Source: Symbiodinium natans
Lineage: Eukaryota; Sar; Dinophyceae; Suessiales; Symbiodiniaceae
Reading direction: 5' to 3'
NCBI GenBank assembly: GCA_905221605.1
Contig: CAJNDS010002201.1
Location: 406,022 to 470,021 of the forward strand
DNA length: 64,000 nucleotides
Of this stretch, positions 11,001 to 23,300 are shown piece by piece. A model generated the notes under the pieces. The model was not told where the DNA came from. It was given only the letters and a program-made list of their open reading frames with translations, and did no database searches. The position numbers were made by a program, and so were the translations under genes. Each line of letters opens with the position of its first letter. Position 1 is the stretch's first letter.

Positions 11001-14000
11001 TTGCCTTTCTCTCCAAGAGTCGGGTCATTGGCCATGGCAGGTGCCCGAGCCATCTGCATTTCATCCTCCAACTTGTCCCATTCCGGTACATTGTATCCAA
11101 TCTCCGTGTCCGACAACATCGCGAACCTCACCGGACCTTCCGCAAAACGTGTGTGCTCTCTTGGGTCCTGGGCAGTATGAAGCCAGCTGCCCGAGCGACC
11201 GAGCGATATGCATTCCATCTTCCATCTTGAAACTTTACGCAATGCTGGCGGGAGCAGATCTTGATGTTTCCGCTGTCTCGAACGACATTGTCGGGTCTGA
11301 ATGGTGCTCAGAACAAAGAATCACAAAGGAAATCATCAAAGGTCATGCCAATCAGCTGCCCAGTGCACAACTCCAACTCCGAACCGACAAGTTGGACTGC
11401 AGCTGCAGCGTTAACTCGCCCGCGCGGGTCCTGCTGGAAGCGCTTCAAGGAAATCTGAGCCGCCCGAAGCGCCTCTTTGCGCTCGCCTGCCAGTCCTATT
11501 GATCAGGCCTGCAATTGGCCAATTTCAATATCGACTATTTGCTTAAGAACCCCAGAAGAATACAACAAAAACAATATTCCCCATTTTACCCTCAGGGGTT
11601 CTTAAGCAATTAGTAGATATCTTAGTCTGAGTCGGCTTGCCAGTTGCAACCCGCCTATCTGCAGCAGAGCCTGCAAGGCCACATGGAGAGTGACAGTCTC
11701 CTGCAGGCAAGATGGATGCGTAAACACACAAATGTGTCCTAAGAGCTCTTCCTGCCACGGCTAGAGGCCAAAAAACGAAAAAGTTATAAACAATACAAAA
11801 GCGCGGACAAGGTGGTCTAAGAAGCTCAAGGCATTGTTCTCCTGGTTCGGCTCCGGATACTTCCGCGACAGGTCGAGGGCTTCCAATGCCTCTCGGGCCG
11901 CGATCTTTCCTGAGGGCCATGTCCGTATGCTAGTACATTCTGCATTCGTATAAGAACCTTTCTGCATTCGTATAAGAACCTTTCTGCCTTTCCATCGAAG
12001 GGGGGCTAAAACAAGAAAAACAAGTTGTGGAGAGCGGGGCAACTCAGCGCTTGCAAAATACTCTCAAGTATGCTCATTTCCCCACTTCGAGGACTGCGCG
12101 CGACTTGGGGGACAAGCCAGTGCGGCCGAAACACATGAAACATTAAGTTCAACATTGCCTTCTCGGATGGATCTGAAGTGGAGAGGATCTAACAGAGTCT
12201 CAGCTCTACTCAAAATGGCCCCCCTGCCAGCAAGGAGTCCTTGATTTCCTTCCAGGCCCATGCGCCACACAGCTACTGTTTTCAGCTCCGCGATCTCCAA
12301 TCGTCGATCCTCGGCTGGCAAGGGCGGAGAGCAGAGACACACCTGCATTCTCCAATGATATCTATTTCTCCGTGTGAGAACCCACCCTGACAGCCAAGCC
12401 TTAGAAAGCCCAATGTCTTCCCTGAGGGTGCTACAGACTTGTGTCAGTTAAAGCACCACACGACCTGCAAAAGAACAACCACAAAGTGATAGTGACCTGC
12501 TGCCAAGGGCAGGTCCCTGTAACACCCACAGAAATCCAGGACAATCTATCAGCCGCCCAAAAACTCAGGCCAACGAAACGAGGCACACCGATGTCGCGGT
12601 AAATGGCCAAGGCTTGCAGCCCGCAGTCAATGGCAGCCGGGGTGTTCTGCTCTCCCAAATACGAGAGGGCGCTTGCATGCAGGGCCATTCCCTGCCTCTT
12701 TCTATCACCGACCTGCAGAGGCCAAGCCATGATGCAAAGCACAATAGCAGCAGTTCCATGATTTTTTCCCTTATCAGAAAACCTGGTACTGGCAGCCCAA
12801 AGACCGCAGAAGAATGCTGTCCAACTATGTGCTTGACTCCCTTTGTTGCAGAAACAGTCCAAAACTGTATCATCGCTGGCGAGGCACGCGCCCGAAGAGC
12901 TCGTAGGCCTCTTTGGCGTACTTGTGCATGTTGTCTGAATCCTGAAACTTGTGCTGGACGTTAACCTCAGCCGTCGAATGACAGGTTGCTGGTCATTTCG
13001 CAAGTGTTCGCTCCTTCATTCAAGGAGCCATCATTAAAACAGCGCGCGCTTGCCAGAAAGTTTGGCCCAGCTGCTCAAACAGCCTCACACCAAGAAAGAG
13101 CTCTGTAGGCCAACAAAAACCTTCGTTACATGCATGCCTTTTCTCTGTTCCGTTCTCTCGCCCAGGCTCCTGATCGATTCATCACACCACTTCTTCGACT
13201 CCGTCCGCATCTTATGCGTGGAGCGCGTCACGTTGACCTCGACCAACGTGTACAGCAGAACGGCCTCGGCCTCGCCATATCGCAAAAAAGTGACACGTCA
13301 CAAACTCACAGAGAAGTCAGCCTGCCTTCTGGTCTCCAGCGGCTTTGGCTCGCGAAAGCTCGATTTCGCACAAGAGGTCGATCTCACTGGCCTTGAGCAC
13401 TGGGGCTCCGAGATGTTTCCAGCAGGAAAACTAAGTCAGCAGCCTTCAGCACTGACTCGCCAGTCCTTGCGCCGTACTCGCCTTCCAGCCCAAAGCACTC
13501 AGCTGCAACAGACTTCTGCGATTTGCTGGGCCCTCCTGTTCTGAATTTGGCCGGAGCGTGCGGGATGTTCAATCAGAATACTGCCGGCATCTTTACTCAT
13601 TTCACATCGTGTCCTACATGCCAGGGTGATTGATACCCCGATGATTCCTTTCGACAAGGCGGTCCAACAATGTCCAACAGTCAGTTCAGGGATGGCATCC
13701 CCACACTGACCCGATCAGTTGCAAAATCGGGGATAGAAGTGTGGCCCGTCGTGGGTTCCATGAACGCGAATGCCAGTCTAGCTTGCCTTCGTCTTGCTTC
13801 GCCAAAATCTCAATCCGGAAGGCCTGCAAGACCAACCCGTGCAGCAACCAAAAGACCGATTTCATGCTCAGCAACGGGCTCAGTTGGGACCTCCGCTTCG
13901 CTCGCGAGATTTCCAATCTCCAGAAAGTACTCCCGAGCAATCAGGGCCTGCAGAGAGAGTGTGAAGCAAGCATCCAAAAAACAAACAAGACGAGGGGAGC

Positions 14001-14120
14001 GTCTGATTTGTTCGGGCCTGCTCTGTGGACTCCTCCAATTTGCCCAGCGTCAGCAGCTTCTCGGCATGCTCTAGGATGGCCTGTGCTTCGTGATCTGGGC
14101 TGTCAGCAGCCTCACCTGGT
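8100..14120 (-). CDS. multi-exon protein with TPR-like helical repeats
   Basis: At least 18 short exon-like segments on the minus strand share a helix-turn-helix pattern. Clear ones: 14117-14020 (EAQAILEHAEKLLTLGKLEE), 13420-13330 (LLCEIELSRAKAAGD), 13285-13180 (YGEAEAVLLYTLVEVN), 12960-12870 (NMHKYAKEAYELFG), 12715-12590 (MALHASALSYLGEQN, then CGLQALAIYRDIG), 11920-11815 (AREALEALDLSRKY), 11510-11330 (AGERKEALRAAQISLKRFQQ), 9735-9625 (AEGLELAREFGKTHREAQGL), 9235-9100 (AWLLLAECHAAARSYDEAQV), 9065-8975, 8935-8800 (HYEAALQAAAKRVEVVQ) and 8780-8590. Alternating Ala, Leu and Tyr at TPR positions suggest a scaffold that binds partner proteins. I could not fix splice sites, start or stop, and segments between 10 and 11 kb are doubtful. 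It may be more than one gene. No catalytic domain was seen. Confidence 0.5.
11939..11990. repeat. two-copy tandem duplication of about 24 bp
   Basis: The stretch CTGCATTCGTATAAGAACC occurs twice in direct succession within an intron-like part of the TPR-like gene. Confidence 0.8.
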
Positions 14121-14859
14121 CGCCAAACAAAGGGGGCGAGACGCTCGTATCCTCGATTCTCATTGGAACACGCTCGTACGAGCCTGATGGTGCCATGAAT
14201 CCATTCAGGCCTGCGTTGCCTGTTCCGACGGACCTAAGAAGCCATAGGGGCACGGAGAGAACTCGGAGAGAACGACAAAAGCAAGCAGCAAGCAGGCTGA
14301 GCAAAATACGGCACGAGGCCCACAAGGGCTCTCCACACCTACACATCACAGGCCATCCTTCGGCCTGAGCCACCAAGAGGGTGCTTGAGCCGGAAGCAAA
14401 ACCCAGCTTGTGCCCCACTTGGTGCTCCGGGGAAGGGGCACCGTTACACGTCATCAAAGTATCCCGATGTGGATTGCACATGGGTTCCACGACTCATCGC
14501 AACCCTATCGGCAAGATCCCAACTCACTGGTTTTTAGCCTTTCTCGCGTGGATCGCGAATGCCCTGTGCATCACCTGGCTTTAGCTGTTCTGATTTCCAG
14601 CAAGGCACCAAAATCAGCCCATCACTACATCACATGTCCCTGTCGAAGATCTTGTGTTACTTACGAGCTACCATCTTCTTACGCTATTCTGGTGGACTGG
14701 GTCGTCCAACACTTACATCGACTGAATCACCGATGGCTAACTCGGCCCAGTTCACTTCTCACCGCCAGACCTGCAAAGCATTCAGCATGTAACAGCACCA
14801 ACCAGGTTGAAGAACACCATGTTGTTGTGAAATGCCCCCCCCCCCCCTTCCGGCCTTTA
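14121..14859. other. intergenic between proteasome gene and TPR-like gene
   Basis: No motif is visible. A poly(C) run lies at about 14836-14847 just past the proteasome gene stop. The region may include the 5' end of the TPR-like gene, whose start codon I did not find. Confidence 0.4.
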
Positions 14860-17456
14860 TCAGGATGAGGAGGCTGGAGCACCCTCCTCACCTTCTTTTG
14901 GTGTAGCATCAGCCATGAGCTTGTTGATCTCGGCGTCCTCTATCAGCTTTTTTGCGTCTCCCAAGTTTGGCCCCTTGACTGATTTTTTTTGGCCGAAGGG
15001 GAACTTGGAAGAACGCTGCAAAACATGAAAGCCAATTTGGTTGACTCGCTCCTTCAGCATGCGGAACTTCACCTGAATTCTCAGTCCAGCGGCCCTGCTT
15101 GCATTGGAATCCACTCCCTACGTGCCAACTCCAGCGAAGATCGGTGCAGCACATCCTCAATGCACATGCCCAGGCCAGTTTCAGACAAGTGGCTTGGCCC
15201 TCCGGTGTCTTGTATACAATTCCGAATTCAAGTCTGTCGGCAGTTGGCGAAGCCGTATCCATTGTCTTGACCTTGGCACTTCTTCCACAGACCGCCATTG
15301 CAAGAAGTGAGAAAATCTGAAGAACACTGCAAACGCTTGCTACGATAACACATTCTTGGCCAATTGCTAGCACCTTTGCTGTGAGCTCCAAAGCCTCCTG
15401 CGTCTTCATACCTCATCGGACGAACTGAGACGAGATGTACACCGCAACGTCGGGCTGCATTGCGCAAAATCGCCTGGCTTCCAGTCCTGCCGCATGATCT
15501 GCATGGCGGTGTTGTTGTTCACACCTCCCACAACTCAATTCTCATCGTTCAGCGGCAATTCGGCTTCACATGGCTTCACACTTCAGGCTGTCAAGTGCCG
15601 CATGCCACATGCCACTTGCCTATGGCGTAGCCCTTCCAGCCGCTGAAGTTGCCCGAAGGGTCGGTGTGGTAGAGCCTCAAGCAATTGTTCTCTGCGACAT
15701 TCAGGACAACTCCGGAAGGACATCTTTGGCTCCTGCTGAAAGCCGTGGTGGACGTCATAGCCAGCTACAAGGAAGGACACTCCGAACGGCCGCAAGCCGC
15801 CGAACTGGGTATAGCCCTGCGTGGCTCCAAAAAGATAAACGAAAAATCTTCGTCACAAAGGTTCAGGCCCTTAAGCTGGCCAAAAAATCTTGCACACAGC
15901 TTGCGAACCGCCTGCTTGTAGTCGCAGATGGATGTGACCAGCTGCTCCACGGGCATCGGCTCGGAGAAGGAGTACGCCTCGAGAACGCACACAAAGGCTT
16001 TCAACTTTGAAAGCTGGTGGCCCACTCTCAAAGCTGAGCAAGAAACCAGCCAGAAATGGGGAGTGACGGGTGCGTGAGGCGAGGGATAGGGAGTCGGTGA
16101 GAGAGGGAGGCCAGCGAGTGAAATGGCGTACTGAGAGGGTAGAGTGCAATCTGCAGAAAAGCAGAGCAGAGTTGAGTGGAGAGGGAAGAATCGGGGTTCC
16201 GAAGCAGTCGCGGAGTGACATTCAAGAAAAAGGCAGGGACAACGCAAGAATGGGTCAAGAACGCATAGAACTGAACAACCCGGGGCAACCAAGCTTGAAG
16301 GTCTCAGGCCCAGACGTGCTGCTGAGCACTCAGGCGAAGCCGGTTGATGAGGATGTTCCTTCAAGCGGACAACCAATGTAGCTCCTAAATTAGAAGCGCG
16401 AAGGACACGTGACACGATCGCATTTGGGAACCTGTTCGAAACGCAGGCTTGGGGGTGATCGCGTTTTCGGACATGCTCAAAACGAAGCCCCACGATGTTC
16501 GCTCGAGAAGGGTGGTCGATCCCGGATTGAAACGCGATGAAAATGCAGGGCTTCGGCGACGCGACACGCCACGGGCTCGAATCATTCTTCGGTCGCGTTT
16601 GTCGAATAGCTCGACACACAAGGATTCGGCACCGCGACACGTCATTCGATCGACAGGGGCTATCGATCGCGTTTCAGAATTTCGGAACGAGAGATGCTGA
16701 GAGGGTCGTCAGTTTTCACATGTTCACCTCGACGCGAAAAAAGCCACGTGGGTGGTCAATCGCGCTGTTGAACGTGCCCGCGACGCAGAGATTTGAAGGC
16801 ACGACACGGCACGTCTGTCCTCTCGAATGGCATATGCATCAAATAGGGGCCAACATGCAACTTATGTTGTCACTCCACACAGGTGTGCTTCTTCTGACTC
16901 CTTTGTCCTATGTTGCTCAGCAACTTTGAGACGCCGGCGCATCCGAGGTGAGCCCTGCCACTGCGCCTTCAGCCACCAGAAAGTGAAGTTACTGTGTCGA
17001 ACCACTCCCGGCATCACTTGGAGAAGTGTAAGGCGAAGGCAGAACATGGCATCATCCAGCCTAGTGTGGTGGAAATGTTGAACAGACTCTGGCTGTCTCC
17101 AGTCAGCCAAGACACTGGAAAAGCTTCTCGTGTTGCTTCGCTTGGTCTAAGAGCTTTGAAGTGGTCTTCTTCTCCCCTGCCAGGACCACGCCATCCTGAG
17201 GGTGGCCGATGCAGGCGCCCCCGGCGCCCCCTCTCGCCGCTTCACATGGCAAGCACAACACAAAGCGCAGCCACCTCAGCAAGAACACCGACGGTCGAGC
17301 CAGCCAAGTTGATGGCCTCCATAGCATACTCCACCTGCAATATCGAGGCTTTGCTTCAAGTCTTCAAGCCGCAGGAGAAGTGCTACGAAGCGTCGCCTGG
17401 TACAAGCGGCCCTCGGGTGAGAAAGTTGTAGTTCGCGAATCGTAGCGGCGCGCCAT
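14860..17456 (-). CDS. PSMA4: 20S proteasome subunit alpha type-4, 13 exons, complete
   Basis: I rebuilt the full reading frame by eye: 798 nt, 265 residues, against 261 in human PSMA4. Exons: 17456-17397, 17334-17275, 17195-17108, 16966-16939, 16358-16316, 15977-15912, 15816-15734, 15675-15620, 15524-15474, 15411-15368, 15271-15194, 15072-15046, 14973-14860. The start is ATG at 17456 ([19 protein letters not shown]), followed by [23 protein letters not shown] joined to [45 protein letters not shown] and [16 protein letters not shown]. The N-terminal [20 protein letters not shown] block is the gate segment of proteasome alpha subunits. The protein forms one position of the outer heptameric ring of the 20S core. 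All 12 acceptors are AG|G. Donors are GC in eight introns and GT in three; the seventh is GG or GA with one base ambiguous. The exon 3/4 junction gives a product about five residues shorter than human there, so it is the least certain. Confidence 0.95.
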
Positions 17457-18599
17457 GGACCGACCTTGTCACCAGCAACCCCACTCAACAACTATGCAGA
17501 ACATGAAAGCAGCGAAGCCAGGGCCGCCACACTAACTAGGGCACACCAATGACTTTCCAACTCGTCTGGCTACAGCTACTGCACCAAAATGCAAAACGAA
17601 GGACCAAGAACTCCCATGGACTATCTGCTGAATCACACTGGATCACATGATGATTGGCCAGTCAGGTGGAACTCCCCTGTCAGGATGCAATCTGGCAACC
17701 ACCTGCGAATATCCTGATGCTGGTGTTCTTTTGTTCTTGACTCTGCATGCTTCCGTCGTCCACAACTCTCCTGGAACTTCTACGGGAGCCCCAGGTCTAG
17801 TGCATCCCAGTGCTTTTAGCAGGCAAGGATGCGGCGGGTCTATGCCTCGGGCAGAGATAACAGTCGGAACATGCTGCGGGCTGCGAAAAAAACAGAGATC
17901 TCTCTGAGACATCGAAAAATGGGCAAGGATGGCGTCAACTACTGCCCACAGCAGAACCTTGGAAAGGGTTGGGCTACGAGGTTGTCCAGCAAACAGAGGC
18001 TGGCTATCTTTGGAGCATCTGGAATGTTTCCAAGCTGCCCCTGGTTCCCCTCGCTCTGCTTAAAATGCAACCAAATGCACCTCTAAGCTGCGGCAAAAGG
18101 TTTCGCAGCGCTATGGCCGTTTTATGCCGTTCTGGTGTAGGCTCTCAAAACAAATGACACTTTTGCAGATGCGCGAGCCCCGTAGCACTCCGGCTGACCT
18201 GCTTGTCATCTGTAGTGGCTGTGATTCGGCTTCGTCCTCAAGTTTTGCTGAACCCTGGGCCTCCGAAGATACAGCTACAGGCTCGTGCTCGACTTGGCTC
18301 AAACAATGTCATTGAATTAGGCTGCATATGGCATCATGGCATGTCATGCTCAGCCACGAGACGCGATACCTTGCCTTCTTCGGCTGTGATATCAGCGGTT
18401 GGGGAAAACCTGCGTGCTCTGCGCGTGCTTGCTGCCGCTGGCACGACATCCGAACCAGTTAGGTACTTCGGAGGCAACGGACCAACAGGTACCATCACAA
18501 TCACCAGAGCCGCGGATGACGAATGGTGGGCGAAAACTCTGTCCAAGTCGACAGCCCCGATTGGTTCAGCAAAGCTTCGAACTCTCCCTTCCTTGTCAC
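17457..18599. other. region upstream of proteasome gene, nothing firm
   Basis: Just over 1.1 kb with only short frames and no known motif. It should contain the 5' region of the proteasome alpha-4 gene and perhaps the 3' end of an unrecognised minus-strand gene. Confidence 0.4.
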
Positions 18600-20327
18600 C
18601 TCAGTCATGCTGACTCACAATTTCCCGACCTACGTGTCCACTTCAGCGCCAAGCCACTGCTGCGGCCGTTCCGACTAAGCTCGGTCGCGGTGTTCTTGCC
18701 AACCGCGAGGCTGCCTGAAGCGACGAGCCTGTCGCAAACTCCCAGATCTCTACTACGAAGTTGTGTTCCAATTGTCTTGCAGATGCTCAACAGGTAGAGA
18801 TACAAGAAAACGAAATGGTAGTGGATGCACAGCCAGCCCATGCCTGTGTGAGTGGAGGGTCTAGATCTCGGTTCTTCATCCGGAACTGATGGGCATATTG
18901 TGTTGAAGGCTTGGGCATTCGCAGTTGCCGTGCCATTCCAGCCGTATTTCAAGGTCGACCTGAGCTCAATGAAGCCGTTGAACAGAAACTTTGAGATCTA
19001 CAGCGCCAGTAGCCGTGCTCCGACGATTGAGTGCGTGGCCATGTTCCAGTCAATGATGCCATGTGTGGCAGATGCTCTCCATCAAAGCTGGCTGAGGCCA
19101 TGGAGTGCAACTTCACCTGAATGGCGCAGATCACCACCACCTTATAATCAAGCCTCCCGGCACTGCAACCTTACAAATTGCAGCCCGCCTTCCGTCCCAG
19201 TGGGCGGCTGAGGTTGTAATGCCAGCTGCTGCGCCCTGCCCGGCCGAAATCTCCACTTGGCTCAGCCAACGCCATACGAAGCCTCAACTTGGCAGAAGCT
19301 GGATTGAGTCTACACTGGGCAGGTGAACCCATTTCTCGCCAGGTCAGGGCTTCAACAATGTGAACATCCAGTCTTTGCTGTCAAGATTCTCAGGATTGGG
19401 TGCAGCAAGGACGAAGTCACGGGGCTTGCGCATGAGCTCACGGTTCGTGGTGGTTACCTGAGGCTTCACACTGGTCAGGCGAAACATATTTGGTGATGGC
19501 GAACCCCTCTCCCAGCCCGGGAATTCTCTTGCGGCCACGACGAAGACGAGTCGCATCCTTGAAGGAACCTGAGATGGGTCTCAACAAGGCAGGAATTGGC
19601 ATGGTGCCGCACCTGGCCACATGATCCGCTGCTGTCTTACAGTACACCAGCTGCTCAAACCGAGGCATACCTCCACCATCCTCGACCGCTCAAAGCCGTA
19701 GAGATCATGGATTATGATTATTCTTCTTCTTATTGTTACTATTAGTATTATGATTATTAATTCTTAGTATTGTTTTTATGAGTATTATTATTGTTGTTGT
19801 TGTTGTTAGTATTTTTATTTTTCGTAACATACAGACTGAACGCCACTGCGAGCCCTGGTGCTTTTTGTGGCAGGAAGGTCATACGCTTGCTTTATGCCGG
19901 AAATGCCATCGTTGCTGGAGCGCAAGGTCTCCTAGCAATCACACTGCACACTTTCCAGCACCTTTTCTCAAGAGTCAAAGCCCTTATGGACACCTCATCA
20001 CAAGTCACATGCGTCCTGCCAAAAAATGTTGAACTGCTGCGGTCCGCCGGACGGCTCGTAATTGGAAATGCCACGTCTCGCCATCACCAGCCCGAAGAAG
20101 GGTGGGGAACACTTATGCCAACATGACATAAAACAACGTAAGATCCTGTGAGGGCAGCCTACAGAAGCTCCATGTGCATGCGGGGTCATTTGTGCTGACA
20201 TGTTGGGGCCAATGCTGCCCATGGCCCATGTCCTGTAAGCCACATCGAGTGTTACGAGCCGCAACGAGTCAAGACCCATGCAAGTGGCGTCGCCAGAGTA
20301 ATTAAGAGCAACATCAACATTCAGCAT
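18600..20327 (-). CDS. exon-like pieces of an unrecognised gene
   Basis: I do not recognise this gene. Minus-strand segments with protein-like composition lie at 20327-20160 (MLNVDVALNYSGDATCMGLD, immediately after the tomosyn-like stop), 19660-19560 (FEQLVYCKTAADHVARCG), 19480-19345 (TNRELMRKPRDFVLAAPNPE, then SKDWMFTLLKP), 19000-18860 (KFLFNGFIELRSTLKYGW) and 18760-18610. They share strand and order with the array, so a single multi-exon gene is plausible. Some features faintly recall VPS13-like repeats, which is only a guess. No start, stop or splice site is established. Confidence 0.25.
19711..19830. repeat. AT-rich trinucleotide-like low-complexity tract
   Basis: A run of ATT, GTT and TTA triplets, probably inside an intron or spacer of the unrecognised minus-strand gene. 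Confidence 0.85.
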
Positions 20328-20336
20328 TCTCTTTTG

Positions 20337-23300
20337 TCAGAACCAACGATTCTGTTGCGCGTTCAGCTGCTTGGCTAGGTCGAGGAATTGGTCCGCGTTG
20401 TCTGCTAAACGGCGCGAACTGTCTGCAAGGCTAGACATCTTGTCTCCTCGCTCAATTGCATTTGCTGTTGCTCCGGCAAGTGCTTCCCGCACACCAGCAG
20501 CTGCACGCTGCTGGGGGGCTGTCTCGGATCTAGCGGACTGCCTGCCAGATGGGCCAGCTGGGCCAAATGGGCCAGGTACACCCTGGCTTGTCTGGGACTG
20601 CCATGCTGAAACCAACCCTCGTCCTTGATCCAGGCGGCGGCCATCAACCTCTGCAGGAAGAGGGTCCGCAGGGAGCGCACATTCGCGCAAAGATTTCTGA
20701 GCGCCACGACCGAAAAGTGTGCCAAGAATTCCCGAAGGCTTGCTGCTCCTTTCTGGGGCATCCGTGCGTGTCGTCGCGTCAACGCCTTGAAGTGTCTGCA
20801 GCAAAAATGCCGAGCGAACTGCCTGGGAAGATGCTTCCAACCCATGACATTCCCGTACGTCTGAAGCACCACCTATCCACAACACACCTCCGCATTGAAG
20901 CGCGAAGTAACCATCCGAGCAAACAGTGCCTCCGGGAAAGACTCCCAACTGATCGCCATTTTCACCATGCTCATGACCTTGCAAAAATCGGCGTGCGCAG
21001 CTCCCCGCCTGCAGCGACACGATGGGATGAAGACTGGGTAGGGCCACTATGTCGAGTTGCCCGTTGCGGAGGATAACATAAAGGCAGAGCTCACCATCAA
21101 TCTCCACTACGCCGGCACCCATTGCACGACCACTGAACGTAGTCTTGGAGCCTCCAGGCAAGAGCTTGTCCCCGTCACGCTTGAAGATGCTAAGCCCGGC
21201 AGACTGGACGGCCAGCAAAAAGTCGTTGTGCAGGAATAAGGCTTGAAAGGAGCCACCCGCAAGCTGAGGCAAACGTGTTTCCCTTATGCGGTTGTCCAAA
21301 AGCTTCAAATCCTTGGGATGACCTGCGACCTGTCGCAACTCTCCACTGGAGAAAGCGAGGAGATATGTGTCTACATGGGGCGTGGCTTCCTTGGCAAGCA
21401 GCTCCATCTTCAACCGGTTGGTTTCCGCTGCTGATGCCGTAGGACTAGACCTCGCGACTTGCAAAATACAATGTGAGAGCACCACTGCCTCCAGCGTTTC
21501 ACGAGGAGGTTGTGGTCCCGTTGATGGGCTACTCAAACCTGACACTTCCTGGGAGAACAGGAGCTGGCCGCTTGAGCAGTCAACCACGCAAAAGCGGGAG
21601 TTGGCATCCACAGACAGAATTTGAAAGGTTCCCTCGCCATAAACAACTTGCAACTGCGTGACACAAGCCTGGTGCTGCCGCAATCTCATGGAACAGGCAA
21701 ATCCAGGAGGAAGCTCTGGCGGCTCTGTGTGCTCACCTTCGCGAGACTGCGATGCCTGGCCTTCCTGCGCAGCAAGCAGCAACGACTGCACCTTCCACTC
21801 TGCCAACTCGACCGGTGAAGGAACCTGCGCCTCCCTCTGCCACATAAACAGAACAACCTCACCAGAGCTGCAGCCAGCTGCAACTGCGCCTGCTGCAAGC
21901 TCCAGGGCCACCGCTGTGACAGCGACTGCTGCTTCTGCATTCTCGCCTGCTGGAAAGGCCGGGCAACAATCTACACCATCGTATATGCCGCTCAGCGTGG
22001 ATTCCAGTACACATCCATTATTTGGGTCAAAACGCGGACGCCAGGGCAGCGAGTCCAGCGGCTGCACTGAGAGCACGTGCAACAGAAGAACAGAGCCATG
22101 ACCACGCAGCCATACCCTGACGCAGCCATCTTTGTGACCACTACATAGCAAGCCTTGACATCCTCCGGCTAGGAGCTGCCAATCTTCAACAAAAGCCTGG
22201 CATTTGGGTGGCGTGCACGCACCCCGCATGAAGCTTTGGTAATGTGCCACATGGTGTGCGAACATGGCTTCTGCAAGCTGCACAGGTGGAAGTCTCCTGT
22301 TCAGTTCTTCCTTGAAGACTTCTGGAGCCTCTGAAGAACTGGACGTCTTGGACATCTGGGCACGTGTAAACATGTAACGTAGTCGAAGTTCTCCTCGGCG
22401 GCATTGCCAGCCTATAGCCTGGGGTCTTTGCACAACCCACGGCAGTGCACAACCATCAATGGTAACATTCGGCAAAGGCTGTTCAGTGTCCATCTCCAGT
22501 TGGATGCAATGCTCGGCACCAGGTGCCAAATCCACTTCCTGCCTTTCTGCACCCCAGCTGGCCGTTTGCTCTTGTATGTCAAAATGCAGAATCCTCTCAG
22601 TGTCCGCCCCGTCCCAAATGCATAAATCCACTTGCGCATCCAAACTGAAGCTGGCCTGACATTCCAAAAGCTGAGCATTGAGTGGTATCTTCCAATGCAA
22701 CTTTTCATCCACAGGTTCCTCCGTGGGCTCCCCACACCCAACGAGCACAAACCATCCATCAGACGAAGCATTCTCCCAAGCGGTTGACACATCGACACCG
22801 TCCTGCGGCCTCCCATCGCGGACCGCCCATCGTATCGGGGCCTCCGCTGCACTCTCTTTGAGCTCTGGAACATCAGGGCTTGCTTCTGTCGCTTTCACAC
22901 TCTGCTGAAGATTCAGCACGCTCTTCGGAAGAATCTGCAGACAACGAACATCGGAAAGTTGCAATGAACCCCAGCTAACGGGCCAAACTTGACTGGTTCC
23001 ATCTCCGAACGCCGAAGCAACAGAAACATGTGTCCGAGAACTGTGAATTGCAAGGATGCATTGCTGAAAGGCATCTCGCCTGACAGCCTCGGCGTCCTTT
23101 GAAAACGCATCCTCTGCAAACGCCGCAAATAGTAAGTTGGGACAACCACACGGTTGTGCGTTGGGGCATTCCGGGTCACATAGCACGGCCTGCGCAACAT
23201 CTGGCAAGATTGTATCCACTTTAGACCAGGCCTCTCCTGACATCAACAACAAGGCGGAGCTTGGCCGAGACCGCAGCAGCAGCACTTGGCCCAAAGATGC

